64,000 bases of DNA from Sulfitobacter sp. S223 (GCF_025143825.1 NZ_CP083560.1:558001-622000), one strand, 5' to 3'; positions 36,057-44,624 are shown, counted from the first letter of the stretch. Notes: generated from the letters alone by a model not told the origin. Numbers and translations: made by a program.

Positions 36057-36062
36057 TCACGT
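34881..36062 (+). repeat. tuf repeat, copy 1 (matches 60053-61234)
   Basis: The entire coding sequence and the first few bases after the stop (TAATCA) match copy 2 with about seven silent differences, for example at positions equal to 35164 (T/C), 35180 (A/T), 35377 (T/C), 35399 (G/T), 35697 (C/T), 35769 (G/T) and 35829 (C/T). Identity ends abruptly at the start codon and after the stop. Confidence 0.95.
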
Positions 36063-36097
36063 CAGACCGCAAGGTCGGACATGTGACTGAGACAAGG

Positions 36098-36127
36098 CAG
36101 GGGCCTCCCGAAAGGGGGGCCCTTGTT
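36098..36127 (+). terminator. Hairpin terminator after tuf1
   Basis: GGGCCTCCC-GAAA-GGGGGGCCC forms a nine-pair stem (one G-T wobble) with a GAAA tetraloop, starting 45 bases after the tuf1 stop. The T-tract is weak (TTGTTG). Confidence 0.55.
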
Positions 36128-36208
36128 GCATTCGGGTGTGCAAATCGGCGTGCTTGGTCTTTGCGATGTGTTGCTGCATATTCCCGACAGTACGCAGGAG
36201 ACCCCATA

Positions 36209-36874
36209 TTGGCCGAAGAAGACGCACAATTCCCCGCTCCAAATACCTCACACCCGGTTACGCTGCCGGATGGGACCCGCCATTCAGGGACCGTGTTCCT
36301 TTCTGCAGTCATTGACCATCCGCGTTTCGAAGTCGGTGATTATTCGTACGCCAGTGCGCATCACCCCCCCGATGATTGGGCGGCCTATCTCGCACCCTAC
36401 CTCTATGACTTTAGCCCAGAGCGGTTGGTCATCGGAAAGTTCTGTCAAATTGCGGATAGTGTGCGGTTCATCACGGCTTCCGCCAATCACCGTTATGACG
36501 GTATTTCAACTTTTCCATTTGCTGTATTTGGTGGCGGAGGACGAGAAGGCAGGCCGTCGTTCCCTCAACAGGTCGGACATGACACGCGCATTGGCAATGA
36601 TGTCTGGATCGGGCAGGGCGCCACCATCTTACCCGGAGCGCAGATAGGCAACGGGGTGATCGTAGGTGCTGGTTCGGTGGTCGGCGGTCAAGTTGCGCCG
36701 TTCAGTGTGGTAGCGGGTAATCCCGCTCGAATCGTTCGCAAGCGTTTCTCGTCAGCGCAAATTGAGATGCTCGAAACTCTTTGTTGGTGGGATTGGCCGA
36801 TCGACCACATTCTAATGCACGAAACGCAGATATGTGGGGGCGATGTCGAAGCTTTGATCATGAAAGCGCCGTGA
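36209..36874 (+). CDS. CatB-like hexapeptide-repeat acetyltransferase
   Basis: A 221-aa left-handed beta-helix O-acetyltransferase of the CatB/xenobiotic acyltransferase type. The core shows hexapeptide repeats (IGKFCQIADSVRFITASANH, then IGNDVWIGQGATILPGAQIGNGVIVGAGSVV), catalytic His in SANHRYDG and the C-terminal FSVVAGNPARIVRKRFS. No ATG or GTG fits; the TTG at 36209 has AGGAG eight bases upstream and is my choice. It could acetylate an antibiotic, sugar or other alcohol; the acceptor cannot be told. It sits between tuf1 and tRNA-Trp. Confidence 0.82.
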   Translation: MAEEDAQFPAPNTSHPVTLPDGTRHSGTVFLSAVIDHPRFEVGDYSYASAHHPPDDWAAYLAPYLYDFSPERLVIGKFCQIADSVRFITASANHRYDGISTFPFAVFGGGGREGRPSFPQQVGHDTRIGNDVWIGQGATILPGAQIGNGVIVGAGSVVGGQVAPFSVVAGNPARIVRKRFSSAQIEMLETLCWWDWPIDHILMHETQICGGDVEALIMKAP

Positions 36875-36971
36875 AGCTTCAGAAGCTGAGAGGCTGCTTT
36901 CGTAGAAGGATTAGTTTAAGAGGTTCCCCCCTGCCGCAGCTTGCGAAAGGGGGAAAACCTGATTTATCAAC

Positions 36972-37472
36972 TTATGCTGCAGCTTCGTTCAAGCCGCTGC
37001 CGCCTGTCGCTATCGCAGTCATGCGACGGTCACCGTCATATGTCTCATCAAGCATCGATTGCAGAATGGCGCCATCTTCGTCAAAGCCGAGACGATTGGC
37101 GAAGGCCACGACGCAACCGTAACCAGCCAGAGCGTAGTGCACCAATCGTTGGTATTGGGTAATGATCATGGCGTCACGTGTGGCGTCATCACCGAACTCT
37201 TGCTTGATGCCGTGCGCGTGCGCTTCTTTAACAAGACCTTCCATGCCTTTGCAGTGTTCTGCTTCTGGGTCCAGATCATGCTCGGCACAGAGTGACTTGA
37301 TTTTGTCCATGCCTTGGCTGATGCCATTTGCACCGGCAATCAACGCTTCGCTCAGTTCTTTGTCCGTGGCAGCGCGCCCCAACTCGGTGGTCGCTTCTAG
37401 CGACTGCTTGCACGCACTGTAGAGATCTTGAAGTTGGTCGAAGTATACATCTTGCAGGTTGTTCATGGTCAT
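36972..37472 (-). CDS. DUF892 (YciE/YciF-like) ferritin-fold protein
   Basis: A 166-aa helical protein of the DUF892 family. It begins MTMNNLQDVYFDQLQDLYSACKQ and continues with the four-helix ferritin-like pattern carrying Glu/His (LCAEHDLDPEAEHCKGMEGLVKEAHAH; YQRLVHYALAGYG), which suggests a di-metal site. Relatives are induced by osmotic or other stress. AAGGAGACC lies six bases before the first ATG; a second ATG is six bases further. It is a lone gene on the minus strand within the tuf-secE interval. Confidence 0.85.
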   Translation of the reverse strand: MTMNNLQDVYFDQLQDLYSACKQSLEATTELGRAATDKELSEALIAGANGISQGMDKIKSLCAEHDLDPEAEHCKGMEGLVKEAHAHGIKQEFGDDATRDAMIITQYQRLVHYALAGYGCVVAFANRLGFDEDGAILQSMLDETYDGDRRMTAIATGGSGLNEAAA

Positions 37473-37625
37473 ATCGGTCTCCTTTAGAGCGATTGTAATT
37501 GCTTACTTGGGGTATCAACCGCAACGGGCGCCAAGATGTTCCAAGTTTTCTGAACGAATTCTGTGGTCAGGGCTCTGATGCCTCTTGATCCTCTGGTCAA
37601 TCCAGACTACCCAGACACCCGGCAT

Positions 37626-37701
37626 AGGGGTTTAGCTCAGTTGGTAGAGCATCGGTCTCCAAAACCGAGGGTCGTGGGTTCGAGTCCCTCAGCCCCTGCC
37701 A
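37626..37701 (+). tRNA. trnW: tRNA-Trp (anticodon CCA)
   Basis: A 76-base tRNA with encoded CCA. The acceptor arm AGGGGTT pairs with AGCCCCT, the D arm is GCTC/GAGC, and the anticodon arm TCGGT-CT-CCA-AA-ACCGA places CCA at positions 34-36. The T arm GTGGG-TTCGAGT-CCCTC has one mismatch-tolerant end pair. The usual tuf / trnW / secE / nusG order of bacteria is kept apart from inserted genes. Confidence 0.97.
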
Positions 37702-37970
37702 ATCAGACGAAGCTATTCCAGTTGTTTGGATGTCAGCTTCGAGGCTGATAATTCTAATTTCACATTATTTGTATTTTGAACGGTTTGCGTGCGGCAGCGT
37801 CTGCGTGGTGCCGGTTTGTATCGTGGCGAACTCGCGCACTGATTTGGGAATGGTGACGTTTTGTCGACTGGCCGGAAACAGTGCCACATTGCTGCCATTT
37901 GGACTTCATCGAAACGCCGTATCGTAAGGCATAACTGTCGATCAAGAAACCAGCGTAATGGTATGGATAG
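37702..37970. other. Spacer between tRNA-Trp and membrane-protein gene
   Basis: The 269 bases after the tRNA hold no convincing gene. A weak hairpin TCAGCT-TCGA-GGCTGA lies at about 37731-37746 and is followed by an AT-rich stretch (ATAATTCTAATTTC), which may help end the tRNA transcript. An open frame at 37730-37927 looks random. Confidence 0.4.
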
Positions 37971-38735
37971 ATGACAGCAGCTTCGAAAAACCCAACCCCC
38001 GAAAATGGGGAAAACGTACTTGATGATCGAGCGCTTGACGCTATCCGCTCGATTCTGACGGAAGAAACGAAGCCCGAACCGCGCCGCCGGTTATCCCGTG
38101 AAAAAGCCGATCTTGCTGAAGAAGCGCCAAAAATAGCACCACCCCCCAGAAAAGCGTCTTTTTTGCCAGAGCTTGAAAGCCCTGAGGTGGTTAGCAACTC
38201 TGGCGTAGTGCAACCCAAGCGGAAAAGCCCCAAGCTTTCGCTTGCGTGGATCCCCAGCCGCCGTGGAGCCAAGACGAAAGAGGCAAAACCGGCCCGGATA
38301 CCGCAGTCCAAGGAGGTTGCGCAGGAAGCTGGGGTAATATCGAACCTTAAAGCGTACCGACCCAAGCCTGCCCATATCGTGCTGGGCGCGCTTGCCTTGC
38401 TGGTTCTTCTGCGTCCCTGGCTTGTGATCGGCTTGACGGTGCTTGCTTTGCTCATTCTGGTCGGGGTGTTCCTGATCGCCGGATATGACGGGTTCTGGAA
38501 GGGAGCTATGAAGCTTGGCCGATGGTATGCGAGCCGCCGACCGGCGCGGGCCGCTGTATTACATGCACGGCTGGACCGTTTTGCTGTCCGTTGGGACGCG
38601 ATTCTGGATCGCTTTCCCGAAGGCTCTGTTGATGCATTGTATCTGCCTGACTTCGGCGATCTGGCAACTGCGGAGGATCGCCATGCGGAGGCTATGGAGC
38701 GCCGCCTGTCAGGTTTGCACGAAAAAGGTGCTTGA
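37971..38735 (+). CDS. Conserved membrane protein of unknown function
   Basis: A 254-aa protein. The first 125 residues are charged and proline-rich, low in order (many Glu/Lys/Pro), followed by two adjacent hydrophobic segments (HIVLGALALLVLLRPWLVIG and TVLALLILVGVFLIAGYDG) and a basic C-terminal domain of about 80 residues (RWYASRRPARAAVLHARLD; LYLPDFGDL). The arrangement suggests an inner-membrane hairpin with cytoplasmic ends. It lies 78 bases before secE. I do not recognise a characterised family; the layout is of a type seen in Rhodobacterales. Confidence 0.75.
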   Translation: MTAASKNPTPENGENVLDDRALDAIRSILTEETKPEPRRRLSREKADLAEEAPKIAPPPRKASFLPELESPEVVSNSGVVQPKRKSPKLSLAWIPSRRGAKTKEAKPARIPQSKEVAQEAGVISNLKAYRPKPAHIVLGALALLVLLRPWLVIGLTVLALLILVGVFLIAGYDGFWKGAMKLGRWYASRRPARAAVLHARLDRFAVRWDAILDRFPEGSVDALYLPDFGDLATAEDRHAEAMERRLSGLHEKGA

Positions 38736-38813
38736 GGCCCCGGAAATTGCAGCCTTGAAACACTTACAATCAGCCGTTAGATGCATCTAACACGAAAAAT
38801 CAGGATGTGATCC

Positions 38814-39011
38814 ATGGCCGTCACCAAACCACTTCATTTTATTCAGCAAGTCCGCGCCGAGGTGGCAAAGGTCGTCTGGCCAACACGCCGTGAGGTGATG
38901 CTAACAACGGTGATGGTATTTATCCTTGCTGCATTGACGGCGGTATTCTTCGCTCTGGTGGATATCGTGATCCGCGGTGGTCTTCAGTATGTGTTGAACA
39001 TGTTTGGCTAA
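38814..39011 (+). CDS. secE: Preprotein translocase subunit SecE
   Basis: Small essential subunit of the SecYEG channel. The 65-aa single-helix form begins MAVTKPLHFIQQVRAEVAKVVWPTRREV, with the amphipathic helix and conserved WPTR motif, followed by one membrane helix (TTVMVFILAALTAVFFALVDIVI). Its length matches the short SecE of most bacteria. It precedes nusG in the standard order; the 225-base spacer to nusG has no gene. Confidence 0.95.
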   Translation: MAVTKPLHFIQQVRAEVAKVVWPTRREVMLTTVMVFILAALTAVFFALVDIVIRGGLQYVLNMFG

Positions 39012-39236
39012 AGCCGGACGGATGCACGATGCGGGCCGTAAGAAGGCTGCAAAATCTTCTGCCAACACTTGAATCCCAATGGCGTGTGGGCTAGTTCGCA
39101 AGCCTGTTCTGCGACACGCGTGCGATGATTCGAGTTGCGCGCCGATGCTGGTTGTAGGTCGGGTGGGCAAAGGCCCAGAAGAGATTTAGGAATTCGCAAG
39201 CGCGCAACGCGCTCTAGACAAGGACGGAAAGATCAA

Positions 39237-39770
39237 ATGGCAAAAAGGTGGTATTCGGTCAGCGTCCTGTCGAACTTTGAGAAAAAGATCGCCGAGCAGA
39301 TTCGCAACACGGTTGCTGAGCAAGAGCTTGAGGACCAGATCGACGAAGTACTTGTGCCCACGGAAGAAGTGATTGAGATTCGTCGCGGCAAGAAAGTCAC
39401 GACCGAGCGTCGCTTTATGCCGGGCTATGTGCTGGTTCACATGGAAATGTCCGATCGTGGCTATCACCTGATCAACTCGATCAACCGCGTCACAGGCTTC
39501 TTGGGCCCACAGGGCCGCCCGATGCCAATGCGCGATGCAGAAGTCACCGCGATCCTTGGTCGTGTTCAAGAGGGTGAAGAAGCGCCTCGAACGCTTATCC
39601 ACTTCGAGATTGGTGAAAAGGTCAAAGTTGCAGACGGTCCGTTCGAAGACTTCGATGGCATGGTCGAGCAGGTGGACGAAGACAACCAGAAGCTCAAAGT
39701 TATGGTGTCCATCTTTGGCCGCGAAACACCCGTCGAACTGGACTTCACTCAGGTGAACAAGCAGGTTTAA
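39237..39770 (+). CDS. nusG: Transcription termination/antitermination protein NusG
   Basis: RNA polymerase-associated factor that couples transcription with translation and Rho. The 177-aa protein starts MAKRWYSVSVLSNFEKKIAEQ; the longer frame lacks a site. The NGN domain ends around residue 115 (MPGYVLVHMEMSDRGYHLINS, FLG) and the KOW domain is at the C-terminus (GEKVKVADGPFEDFDGMVEQVDEDN). The start has AAGGACGG upstream. In most bacteria rplK follows directly; here 1.5 kb including an orphan gene intervenes. Confidence 0.96.
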   Translation: MAKRWYSVSVLSNFEKKIAEQIRNTVAEQELEDQIDEVLVPTEEVIEIRRGKKVTTERRFMPGYVLVHMEMSDRGYHLINSINRVTGFLGPQGRPMPMRDAEVTAILGRVQEGEEAPRTLIHFEIGEKVKVADGPFEDFDGMVEQVDEDNQKLKVMVSIFGRETPVELDFTQVNKQV

Positions 39771-39805
39771 TTACCTCGGCACGTTCCGAACGCAAAATAA
39801 CATTT

Positions 39806-39842
39806 GATGGCGTTACCTTTTGCGAGGTGACGCCATTCTCTA
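39806..39842 (+). terminator. Probable terminator after nusG
   Basis: GATGGCGTTACC and GGTGACGCCATT form a 12-pair stem with two wobble pairs and an eight-base loop, 36 bases after the nusG stop, followed by CTCTATTTTG. The T-tract is interrupted, so termination may be partial. Confidence 0.5.
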
Positions 39843-40048
39843 TTTTGTCGATTGATCAACGGCCTTGGTTCACGGTTTGTGAAAGTCAAAGTCCGCTGAG
39901 CGGAGCTTACTGCCTTTCGCTGCATGTACGTCTATGGCCGGTTTGGTGAGCCGTTCAGCAAACGGTCGTTTTTGAAACGGTGTGAATTGTGAATAGTCTG
40001 CGAGACAAAATGTAGATCAAGGCGGGAAGTTTCTGATAAACTGAAAAA

Positions 40049-40915
40049 ATGAAAAATAATAAGTTAAAACCCACGCAAGCGGCGCAGCACAGAAGAGGGG
40101 CTGCCGCCGAATGTGAGCAAGAGAACCGCTTGCAGAGTTTGAACTCCGAAGACGTTATTTATTGGACGGAAGTGGTGAAGGCAGTGGCGGCAGTTATCCC
40201 CACAATTGCTAAGCCAAAGCGAACGTGTTCCTACCACGCTTGGTCAAGCCTTCTAAATGAGTATTGCGGCAACCCACCTTCTGTAGGTATCGCGCCAGAC
40301 TATCCGACAAATATGTCCTCAAGGTTGATGAGCTTTGCGGAAGATGTTGCGAAACCGGGCTGGCCTGAGCCAATAAGCGACTTAATCGAGTTCGCTTTGG
40401 CTTTTCTTGAAGCCGACGTCATGTTGTTCCGATCAGGTTATACAAAACGTCATTTAGTCAAACGTTTGCAGCAATCTCCGTTGTCGCCGGACCATATTAT
40501 CAGAATTGATCGTTTGTTACGCCGGGCAGTCACCAATGGCACTGGGTTAGAAGAATTCCGCGGTTACCGTAGACTTGCTGCACATCTCGTAGTTAGTGGG
40601 GCGCTTCCAGATCTGCCGACATGGCTAGCCGAGAAAGCGCACTGCGCAATACGGACTGTCGACAGGGCTGAGGGAGAATTATTTGCCGATTTGATGTCAG
40701 ATACTGCCATGTCGGACGCCGATAGAGATCGTGTAACGAAATCGACGTTCTTTGGACGCTTCAAGTGGGGTATGAGTTTCTCGGACTTGTTGGTTGCAGT
40801 TCCTGCGGGCAAGCTAACCGACGAAGATGCGTCTAGAACCAAAGACAATGCATACTTGATGCTGCGTTCGATCCAGCAACGACAATTCTCCGAACGGAAA
40901 ACAAGAGGGTGCTGA
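40049..40915 (+). CDS. Orphan protein of unknown function between nusG and rplK
   Basis: A 288-aa protein I cannot place in a family. It has a lysine-rich AT-rich start (MKNNKLKPTQAAQH) with no clear ribosome binding site, no membrane segment and no obvious catalytic motif. The middle (LIEFALAFLEADVMLFRSGYTKRHLVKRL; FRGYRRLAAHLVVSGALPDLPTWLAEKA) is probably helical. Codon use and base composition look more AT-rich than the flanking ribosomal genes. It interrupts a normally tight nusG-rplK junction and is flanked by degenerate intergenic sequence, suggesting acquisition. It could be a phage- or defence-derived protein, but nothing shows that directly. Confidence 0.6.
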   Translation: MKNNKLKPTQAAQHRRGAAAECEQENRLQSLNSEDVIYWTEVVKAVAAVIPTIAKPKRTCSYHAWSSLLNEYCGNPPSVGIAPDYPTNMSSRLMSFAEDVAKPGWPEPISDLIEFALAFLEADVMLFRSGYTKRHLVKRLQQSPLSPDHIIRIDRLLRRAVTNGTGLEEFRGYRRLAAHLVVSGALPDLPTWLAEKAHCAIRTVDRAEGELFADLMSDTAMSDADRDRVTKSTFFGRFKWGMSFSDLLVAVPAGKLTDEDASRTKDNAYLMLRSIQQRQFSERKTRGC

Positions 40916-41312
40916 CATTCTAGGGTCTTGGCTGAATATCCGTTAAATGCACTTACTCACCATCTGATACATTCTAAAACCCTCCCTTTGGGCCAAGGTT
41001 TAAACTACCCCGATCGATGCTACCAAAAAACTCCGTTCAAAACCTAAGCCGCTGTTGAAGGCTTCGGGCTGTTCGGCGATAGCGTTCATTCGCTGCATTG
41101 CACAAAAGCGGTAACATGGGCTCAGAGCAGACGTTCGAAGGACTGCCTCTAACCATCGCTTGCATTATCAACCCTACATGCGCTATGCGACCCAAGTTGC
41201 CTTAAGGGGTGATTCACATCGTGGGAGGCGAGGGTGCCGCGGCATCCGGACCATAACCGCGCAACACATATCCCGAGGGTCGCGTCCTGAGGGTGTTGAA
41301 AGGAGAGCCATC
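40916..41312. other. Gene-free stretch upstream of rplK
   Basis: About 400 bases. A degenerate element (41083-41140) resembling sequences at 39891 (opposite orientation) and 18505 is present. A ribosome binding site AAGGAGAG precedes rplK. The rplK promoter should be here, but no defensible hexamer pair was found. Confidence 0.4.
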
Positions 41313-41738
41313 ATGGCCAAGAAACTCGTCGGTACGATGAAGTTGCAAGTTAAAGCGGGTCAAGCAAACCCGTCCCCGCCCGTCGGTCCAGCATTGGGTC
41401 AGCGCGGCATCAACATCATGGAATTCTGCAAGGCGTTCAACGCCAAGACAGCGGACATGGAGCCTGGTGCACCTTGCCCGACCATCATCAGCTATTATCA
41501 GGACAAGTCCTTCACGATGGACATCAAGACCCCTCCAGCGTCTCACTACCTGAAAAAAGCGGCTAAAGTTAACTCCGGCGCCAAAACGCCAAGCCGTGAG
41601 ACCGTTGGCACAATCACGCCCAAGCAGCTGCGCGAAATCGCAGAAGCGAAAATGGCTGATTTGTCCGCGAACGACGTCGAACAGGCGATGAAAATCATTT
41701 TGGGCTCCGCAAAGTCCATGGGCATCGAGGTTAAGTAA
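41313..41738 (+). CDS. rplK: 50S ribosomal protein L11
   Basis: L11 forms the GTPase-associated centre with 23S rRNA and the L10/L12 stalk. The 141-aa protein starts [21 protein letters not shown] with AAGGAGAG upstream; the longer frame is not family-like. Conserved features are [22 protein letters not shown], the proline-rich N-terminal domain, and [16 protein letters not shown] in the RNA-binding C-terminal domain. It is one base from rplA, with which it forms an operon. Confidence 0.98.
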   Translation: MAKKLVGTMKLQVKAGQANPSPPVGPALGQRGINIMEFCKAFNAKTADMEPGAPCPTIISYYQDKSFTMDIKTPPASHYLKKAAKVNSGAKTPSRETVGTITPKQLREIAEAKMADLSANDVEQAMKIILGSAKSMGIEVK

Positions 41739-41739
41739 G

Positions 41740-42438
41740 ATGGCTAAACTTGGAAAACGTATCCGCGCCGCACGTGAAGCATTCGTCGGTAAAGAGGACC
41801 TCACAGTTGAAGAAGCTGTGGCCCTGATCAAAGGTAACTCGAACACCAAGTTCGACGAAACCGTTGAAATCGCCATGAACCTCGGCATTGACCCACGTCA
41901 CGCAGACCAGATGGTTCGCGGCGTTGTAGGCCTGCCAAACGGTACAGGCAAAGATGTGCGCGTAGCCGTATTTGCACGTGGCCCCAAAGCTGATGAAGCT
42001 AAGGAAGCTGGTGCAGATATCGTTGGTGCAGAGGATCTGATGGAAATCGTACAAGGCGGCAAGATCGAATTCGATCGCTGCATTGCGACTCCTGACATGA
42101 TGCCAGTTGTTGGTCGTCTTGGTAAAGTTCTGGGCCCTCGCAACCTGATGCCAAACCCCAAGGTCGGTACTGTGACCATGGACGTTGCTGCAGCTGTGAA
42201 AGCAGCTAAAGGCGGCGAAGTGCAGTTCAAAGCTGAAAAGGGCGGTGTCGTCCATGCAGGCGTTGGCAAAGCATCCTTTGACGAAGGCAAACTGGTTGAA
42301 AACATCCGCGCATTCGTAAGCGCTGTTGCCAAAGCCAAGCCCGCTGGCGCCAAGGGTTCTTACATGAAAAAGATCGCACTGAGCTCCACAATGGGCCCAG
42401 GCGTGACAGTTTCTGTGGACAACGCTGCTGCCGAGTAA
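41740..42438 (+). CDS. rplA: 50S ribosomal protein L1
   Basis: L1 forms the mobile stalk at the ribosomal E site and in many bacteria represses its own rplK-rplA mRNA. The 232-aa protein begins [15 protein letters not shown] and contains [17 protein letters not shown], the signature [18 protein letters not shown] and the C-terminal block [18 protein letters not shown]. It starts one base after rplK and is followed by a strong terminator. Confidence 0.98.
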   Translation: MAKLGKRIRAAREAFVGKEDLTVEEAVALIKGNSNTKFDETVEIAMNLGIDPRHADQMVRGVVGLPNGTGKDVRVAVFARGPKADEAKEAGADIVGAEDLMEIVQGGKIEFDRCIATPDMMPVVGRLGKVLGPRNLMPNPKVGTVTMDVAAAVKAAKGGEVQFKAEKGGVVHAGVGKASFDEGKLVENIRAFVSAVAKAKPAGAKGSYMKKIALSSTMGPGVTVSVDNAAAE

Positions 42439-42464
42439 GCTGCTTAAGCAGACTTGAGTTTGAG

Positions 42465-42491
42465 AGGGCGCTCCATCGGGGCGCCCTTTTC
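42465..42491 (+). terminator. Intrinsic terminator of rplK-rplA
   Basis: Stem AGGGCGCTCC / GGGGCGCCCT (ten pairs, one wobble) with a three-base loop, followed by TTTTCTT, 27 bases after the rplA stop. Confidence 0.85.
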
Positions 42492-42508
42492 TTGTCGCGA
42501 GGTCAATT

Positions 42509-42538
42509 TTGACAATTCAACAGCGCTGCCCGTAATCT
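42509..42538 (+). promoter_or_regulatory. Candidate promoter of the fatty-acid hydroxylase gene
   Basis: A consensus -35 TTGACA (42509-42514) is followed 18 bases later by TAATCT (42533-42538), 24 bases before the start codon and just after the rplA terminator. The -10 is a partial match. Confidence 0.35.
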
Positions 42539-42561
42539 TTGACGTGGATGGAGGAGTGGCG

Positions 42562-43287
42562 ATGCAAAGACTAAGAATAATGTTCTCCCATGCGAGCGTA
42601 TGCTTCATGGCGATCGCTGCCCTGTTTGGTCTGGCTGTAATGATTATATCCGCCCCATGGTGGGCCTGGCTGCTTATCCCGCTAGGATTCGTTGCGCAGA
42701 TGTTGAACGAATACAATCTGCACAGATTTATCTTTCATTTGCCTCCGCCGTCGCGCCAGTGGGCTTTTGATTTGCTCTATCAGGCTCATTACGGGCACCA
42801 TGATTTTCCGACCAATCACAAACTCTTCTTTGTGCCGATCTGGATTGCTCTGCCCATTCTGTTTATCAATTTCGGCTTGGTATGGGGGGCAGCGGTTTTG
42901 TTTGGATGGCCCGCACCGTTTCATATAGCTACCGCCATTGTTCTGGTCGGGGGCGTGCTGATGTTCTTGGGGTATGAGTGGTTTCACATGACATCGCATC
43001 TAAATATCCCCAAAACGAAGGTAGAGCGCCATGTGACAACGCTCCATAATCAACATCACTTCCGTGATTTTTCGAAATGGTTTCACGTCAGTCCGGGCGG
43101 CGAGGTGATCGACCGGGCGATGAAAACAGCGATTGATCGCGATGCACTAAAGAATAAGCAGCGGGGTGAATTTATGCGCACACTTGGGTTGCAGCCGGAT
43201 GACCCCCGTCTGGTTTCCGCTCGGTCGAGGTTTTCCAGCAAATATAACTTGTCTCAAGATGAAGTTTCCCGCGCCGCCATGACTTGA
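42562..43287 (+). CDS. Fatty-acid hydroxylase / sterol-desaturase family membrane protein
   Basis: A 241-aa integral-membrane di-iron oxygenase of the fatty-acid hydroxylase superfamily. The ATG at 42562 has GGAGGAG upstream, which decides the start. Histidine clusters that would bind iron are NLHRFIFH, AHYGHHDF, WFHMTSH and HNQHHFRDF, separated by membrane helices (ASVCFMAIAALFGLAVMII; ATAIVLVGGVLMFLGYEW). The family hydroxylates or desaturates lipids, carotenoids or sterols; the substrate is unknown. It splits rplKA from rplJL and has its own candidate promoter. Confidence 0.85.
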   Translation: MQRLRIMFSHASVCFMAIAALFGLAVMIISAPWWAWLLIPLGFVAQMLNEYNLHRFIFHLPPPSRQWAFDLLYQAHYGHHDFPTNHKLFFVPIWIALPILFINFGLVWGAAVLFGWPAPFHIATAIVLVGGVLMFLGYEWFHMTSHLNIPKTKVERHVTTLHNQHHFRDFSKWFHVSPGGEVIDRAMKTAIDRDALKNKQRGEFMRTLGLQPDDPRLVSARSRFSSKYNLSQDEVSRAAMT

Positions 43288-43311
43288 CGCAAGCGCTGCT
43301 GTCTCTAAGTG
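43284..43311 (+). promoter_or_regulatory. Candidate promoter of rplJ-rplL
   Basis: TTGACG (43284-43289), 16 bases and TAAGTG (43306-43311) overlap the hydroxylase stop. It is a modest match; it would give a leader of about 300 bases, suitable for L10 autoregulation. Confidence 0.28.
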
Positions 43312-43405
43312 GTCTGTAGCAGGCTTCTTTGTCGGAAGGTTGCCGAATTACAGTTTCGGTCTTGGCATTCCCTCTCAATCAGACTAATCCCACCCTTGCA
43401 TCATA

Positions 43406-43430
43406 GCGCACGATTCGTCGTGCGCTTTTT
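43406..43430 (+). terminator. Hairpin with T-tract upstream of rplJ
   Basis: GCGCACGA-TTCG-TCGTGCGC forms a perfect eight-pair stem with a TTCG tetraloop, followed by five T. It is either the terminator of the hydroxylase gene or, if a promoter lies before it, an attenuator in the rplJ leader. Confidence 0.75.
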
Positions 43431-43439
43431 GCGCTTCGT

Positions 43440-43624
43440 CCGAGATGGCGGGTGAGCTGGGAGATCAGTTCATAATTCCTGCCTGAGATGGGGAATGACT
43501 AAAGATTTTTCAGGGCTTTGCTCTCGGATGATCTTGGGAAGGACCCGTAAGGACCCGACGTCGGACATCTGTCCGGCAAAACGAGCCCGGAGGGTCACCC
43601 CTCCGATAACTTTGGAGAGAAACT
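43440..43624 (+). promoter_or_regulatory. rplJ leader region (probable L10 autoregulatory leader)
   Basis: The roughly 185 bases before rplJ are gene-free and contain repeated complementary tracts (GGACCCGTAAGGACCC; CGTCGGACATCTGTCCGGC; CCCGGAGGGTCACCCCTCCG). The last two form hairpins. Such a structured leader before rplJL is the usual site where the L10-L12 complex represses translation. The identification rests on position and structure, not on a covariance match. Confidence 0.45.
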
Positions 43625-44137
43625 GTGGATAGAGCACAAAAAGAACAGTTGGTCGACGAACTCGGCCAAATCTTTGAAAGCTCTGGCGTTGTAGTGGTTA
43701 GCCACTACGTCGGTCTGACAGTTGCTGAAATGCAGGACCTTCGTGCGCGCGCTCGCGCTGCGGGCGGGGCCGTGCGTGTTGCCAAAAACAGGCTCGCCAA
43801 GATCGCCCTTGAGGGCAAGCCATGTGAGAGCATTGCTGACCTTCTGACGGGTATGACCGTTCTGACCTATTCTGAGGATCCAGTGGCTGCGGCCAAGGTT
43901 GCTCAGGAATTCGCCAAAGAGAACCCAAAGCTGGTTATTCTCGGTGGTGCCATGGGTGAGAACGCGTTGGACGTCGCCGGTGTAGAAGCCGTGTCCAAAA
44001 TGCCTTCGCGCGAGGAGCTTATCTCCACGATCGCGGGCATGCTGGGCGCACCTGCTTCCAACATCGCTGGCGCCATTGGCGCACCTGCAAGCAACATCGC
44101 ATCTATCTTGTCAACTATCGAAGACAAGGCTGCGTAA
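43625..44137 (+). CDS. rplJ: 50S ribosomal protein L10
   Basis: L10 anchors L7/L12 dimers on the ribosome. The 170-aa protein starts with GTG ([19 protein letters not shown]) with TTTGGAGAG upstream. The rRNA-binding domain has [27 protein letters not shown] and [11 protein letters not shown]; the C-terminal alanine-rich helix ([21 protein letters not shown], a near-repeat) binds L12. It is 79 bases before rplL in one operon. Confidence 0.98.
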   Translation: MDRAQKEQLVDELGQIFESSGVVVVSHYVGLTVAEMQDLRARARAAGGAVRVAKNRLAKIALEGKPCESIADLLTGMTVLTYSEDPVAAAKVAQEFAKENPKLVILGGAMGENALDVAGVEAVSKMPSREELISTIAGMLGAPASNIAGAIGAPASNIASILSTIEDKAA

Positions 44138-44216
44138 GCGACAATATCGTCAAATCGACGTTGTGGTTGAAACTACACGTTGGAACACACATATCGTTAA
44201 CGGAAAGAGCTAAAAC

Positions 44217-44588
44217 ATGGCTGATCTGAAAAAACTGGCAGAAGACATCGTTGGTCTGACACTGCTTGAAGCACAAGAACTGAAGACAATCCTCAAAGAC
44301 GAGTACGGCATCGAGCCCGCAGCTGGCGGCGCAGTGATGATGGCTGGTCCTGCAGATGCTGGTGCAGCTGCTGAGGAAAAAACTGAATTCGACGTCGTTC
44401 TGAAGAACGCCGGCGCGTCCAAAATCAACGTGATCAAAGAAGTTCGCGGCATCACCGGTCTGGGCCTGAAAGAAGCCAAAGATCTGGTCGAAGCTGGCGG
44501 CAAGATCAAAGAAGGCGTCGACAAAGCCGAAGCAGAAGACATCAAGGGCAAGCTGGAAGCAGCTGGCGCAGAAGTCGAGCTGGCCTAA
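44217..44588 (+). CDS. rplL: 50S ribosomal protein L7/L12
   Basis: Stalk protein that recruits translational GTPases. The 123-aa protein has the N-terminal dimerisation/L10-binding helix pair ([22 protein letters not shown]), an alanine-rich hinge around residues 37-55 and the C-terminal factor-binding domain ([35 protein letters not shown]). Start with GGAAAGAG upstream. It is followed by a strong hairpin before rpoB. Confidence 0.98.
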   Translation: MADLKKLAEDIVGLTLLEAQELKTILKDEYGIEPAAGGAVMMAGPADAGAAAEEKTEFDVVLKNAGASKINVIKEVRGITGLGLKEAKDLVEAGGKIKEGVDKAEAEDIKGKLEAAGAEVELA

Positions 44589-44624
44589 GCCGTCGCAAGC
44601 AGGGATCTATTTCCTGCATTAAAT

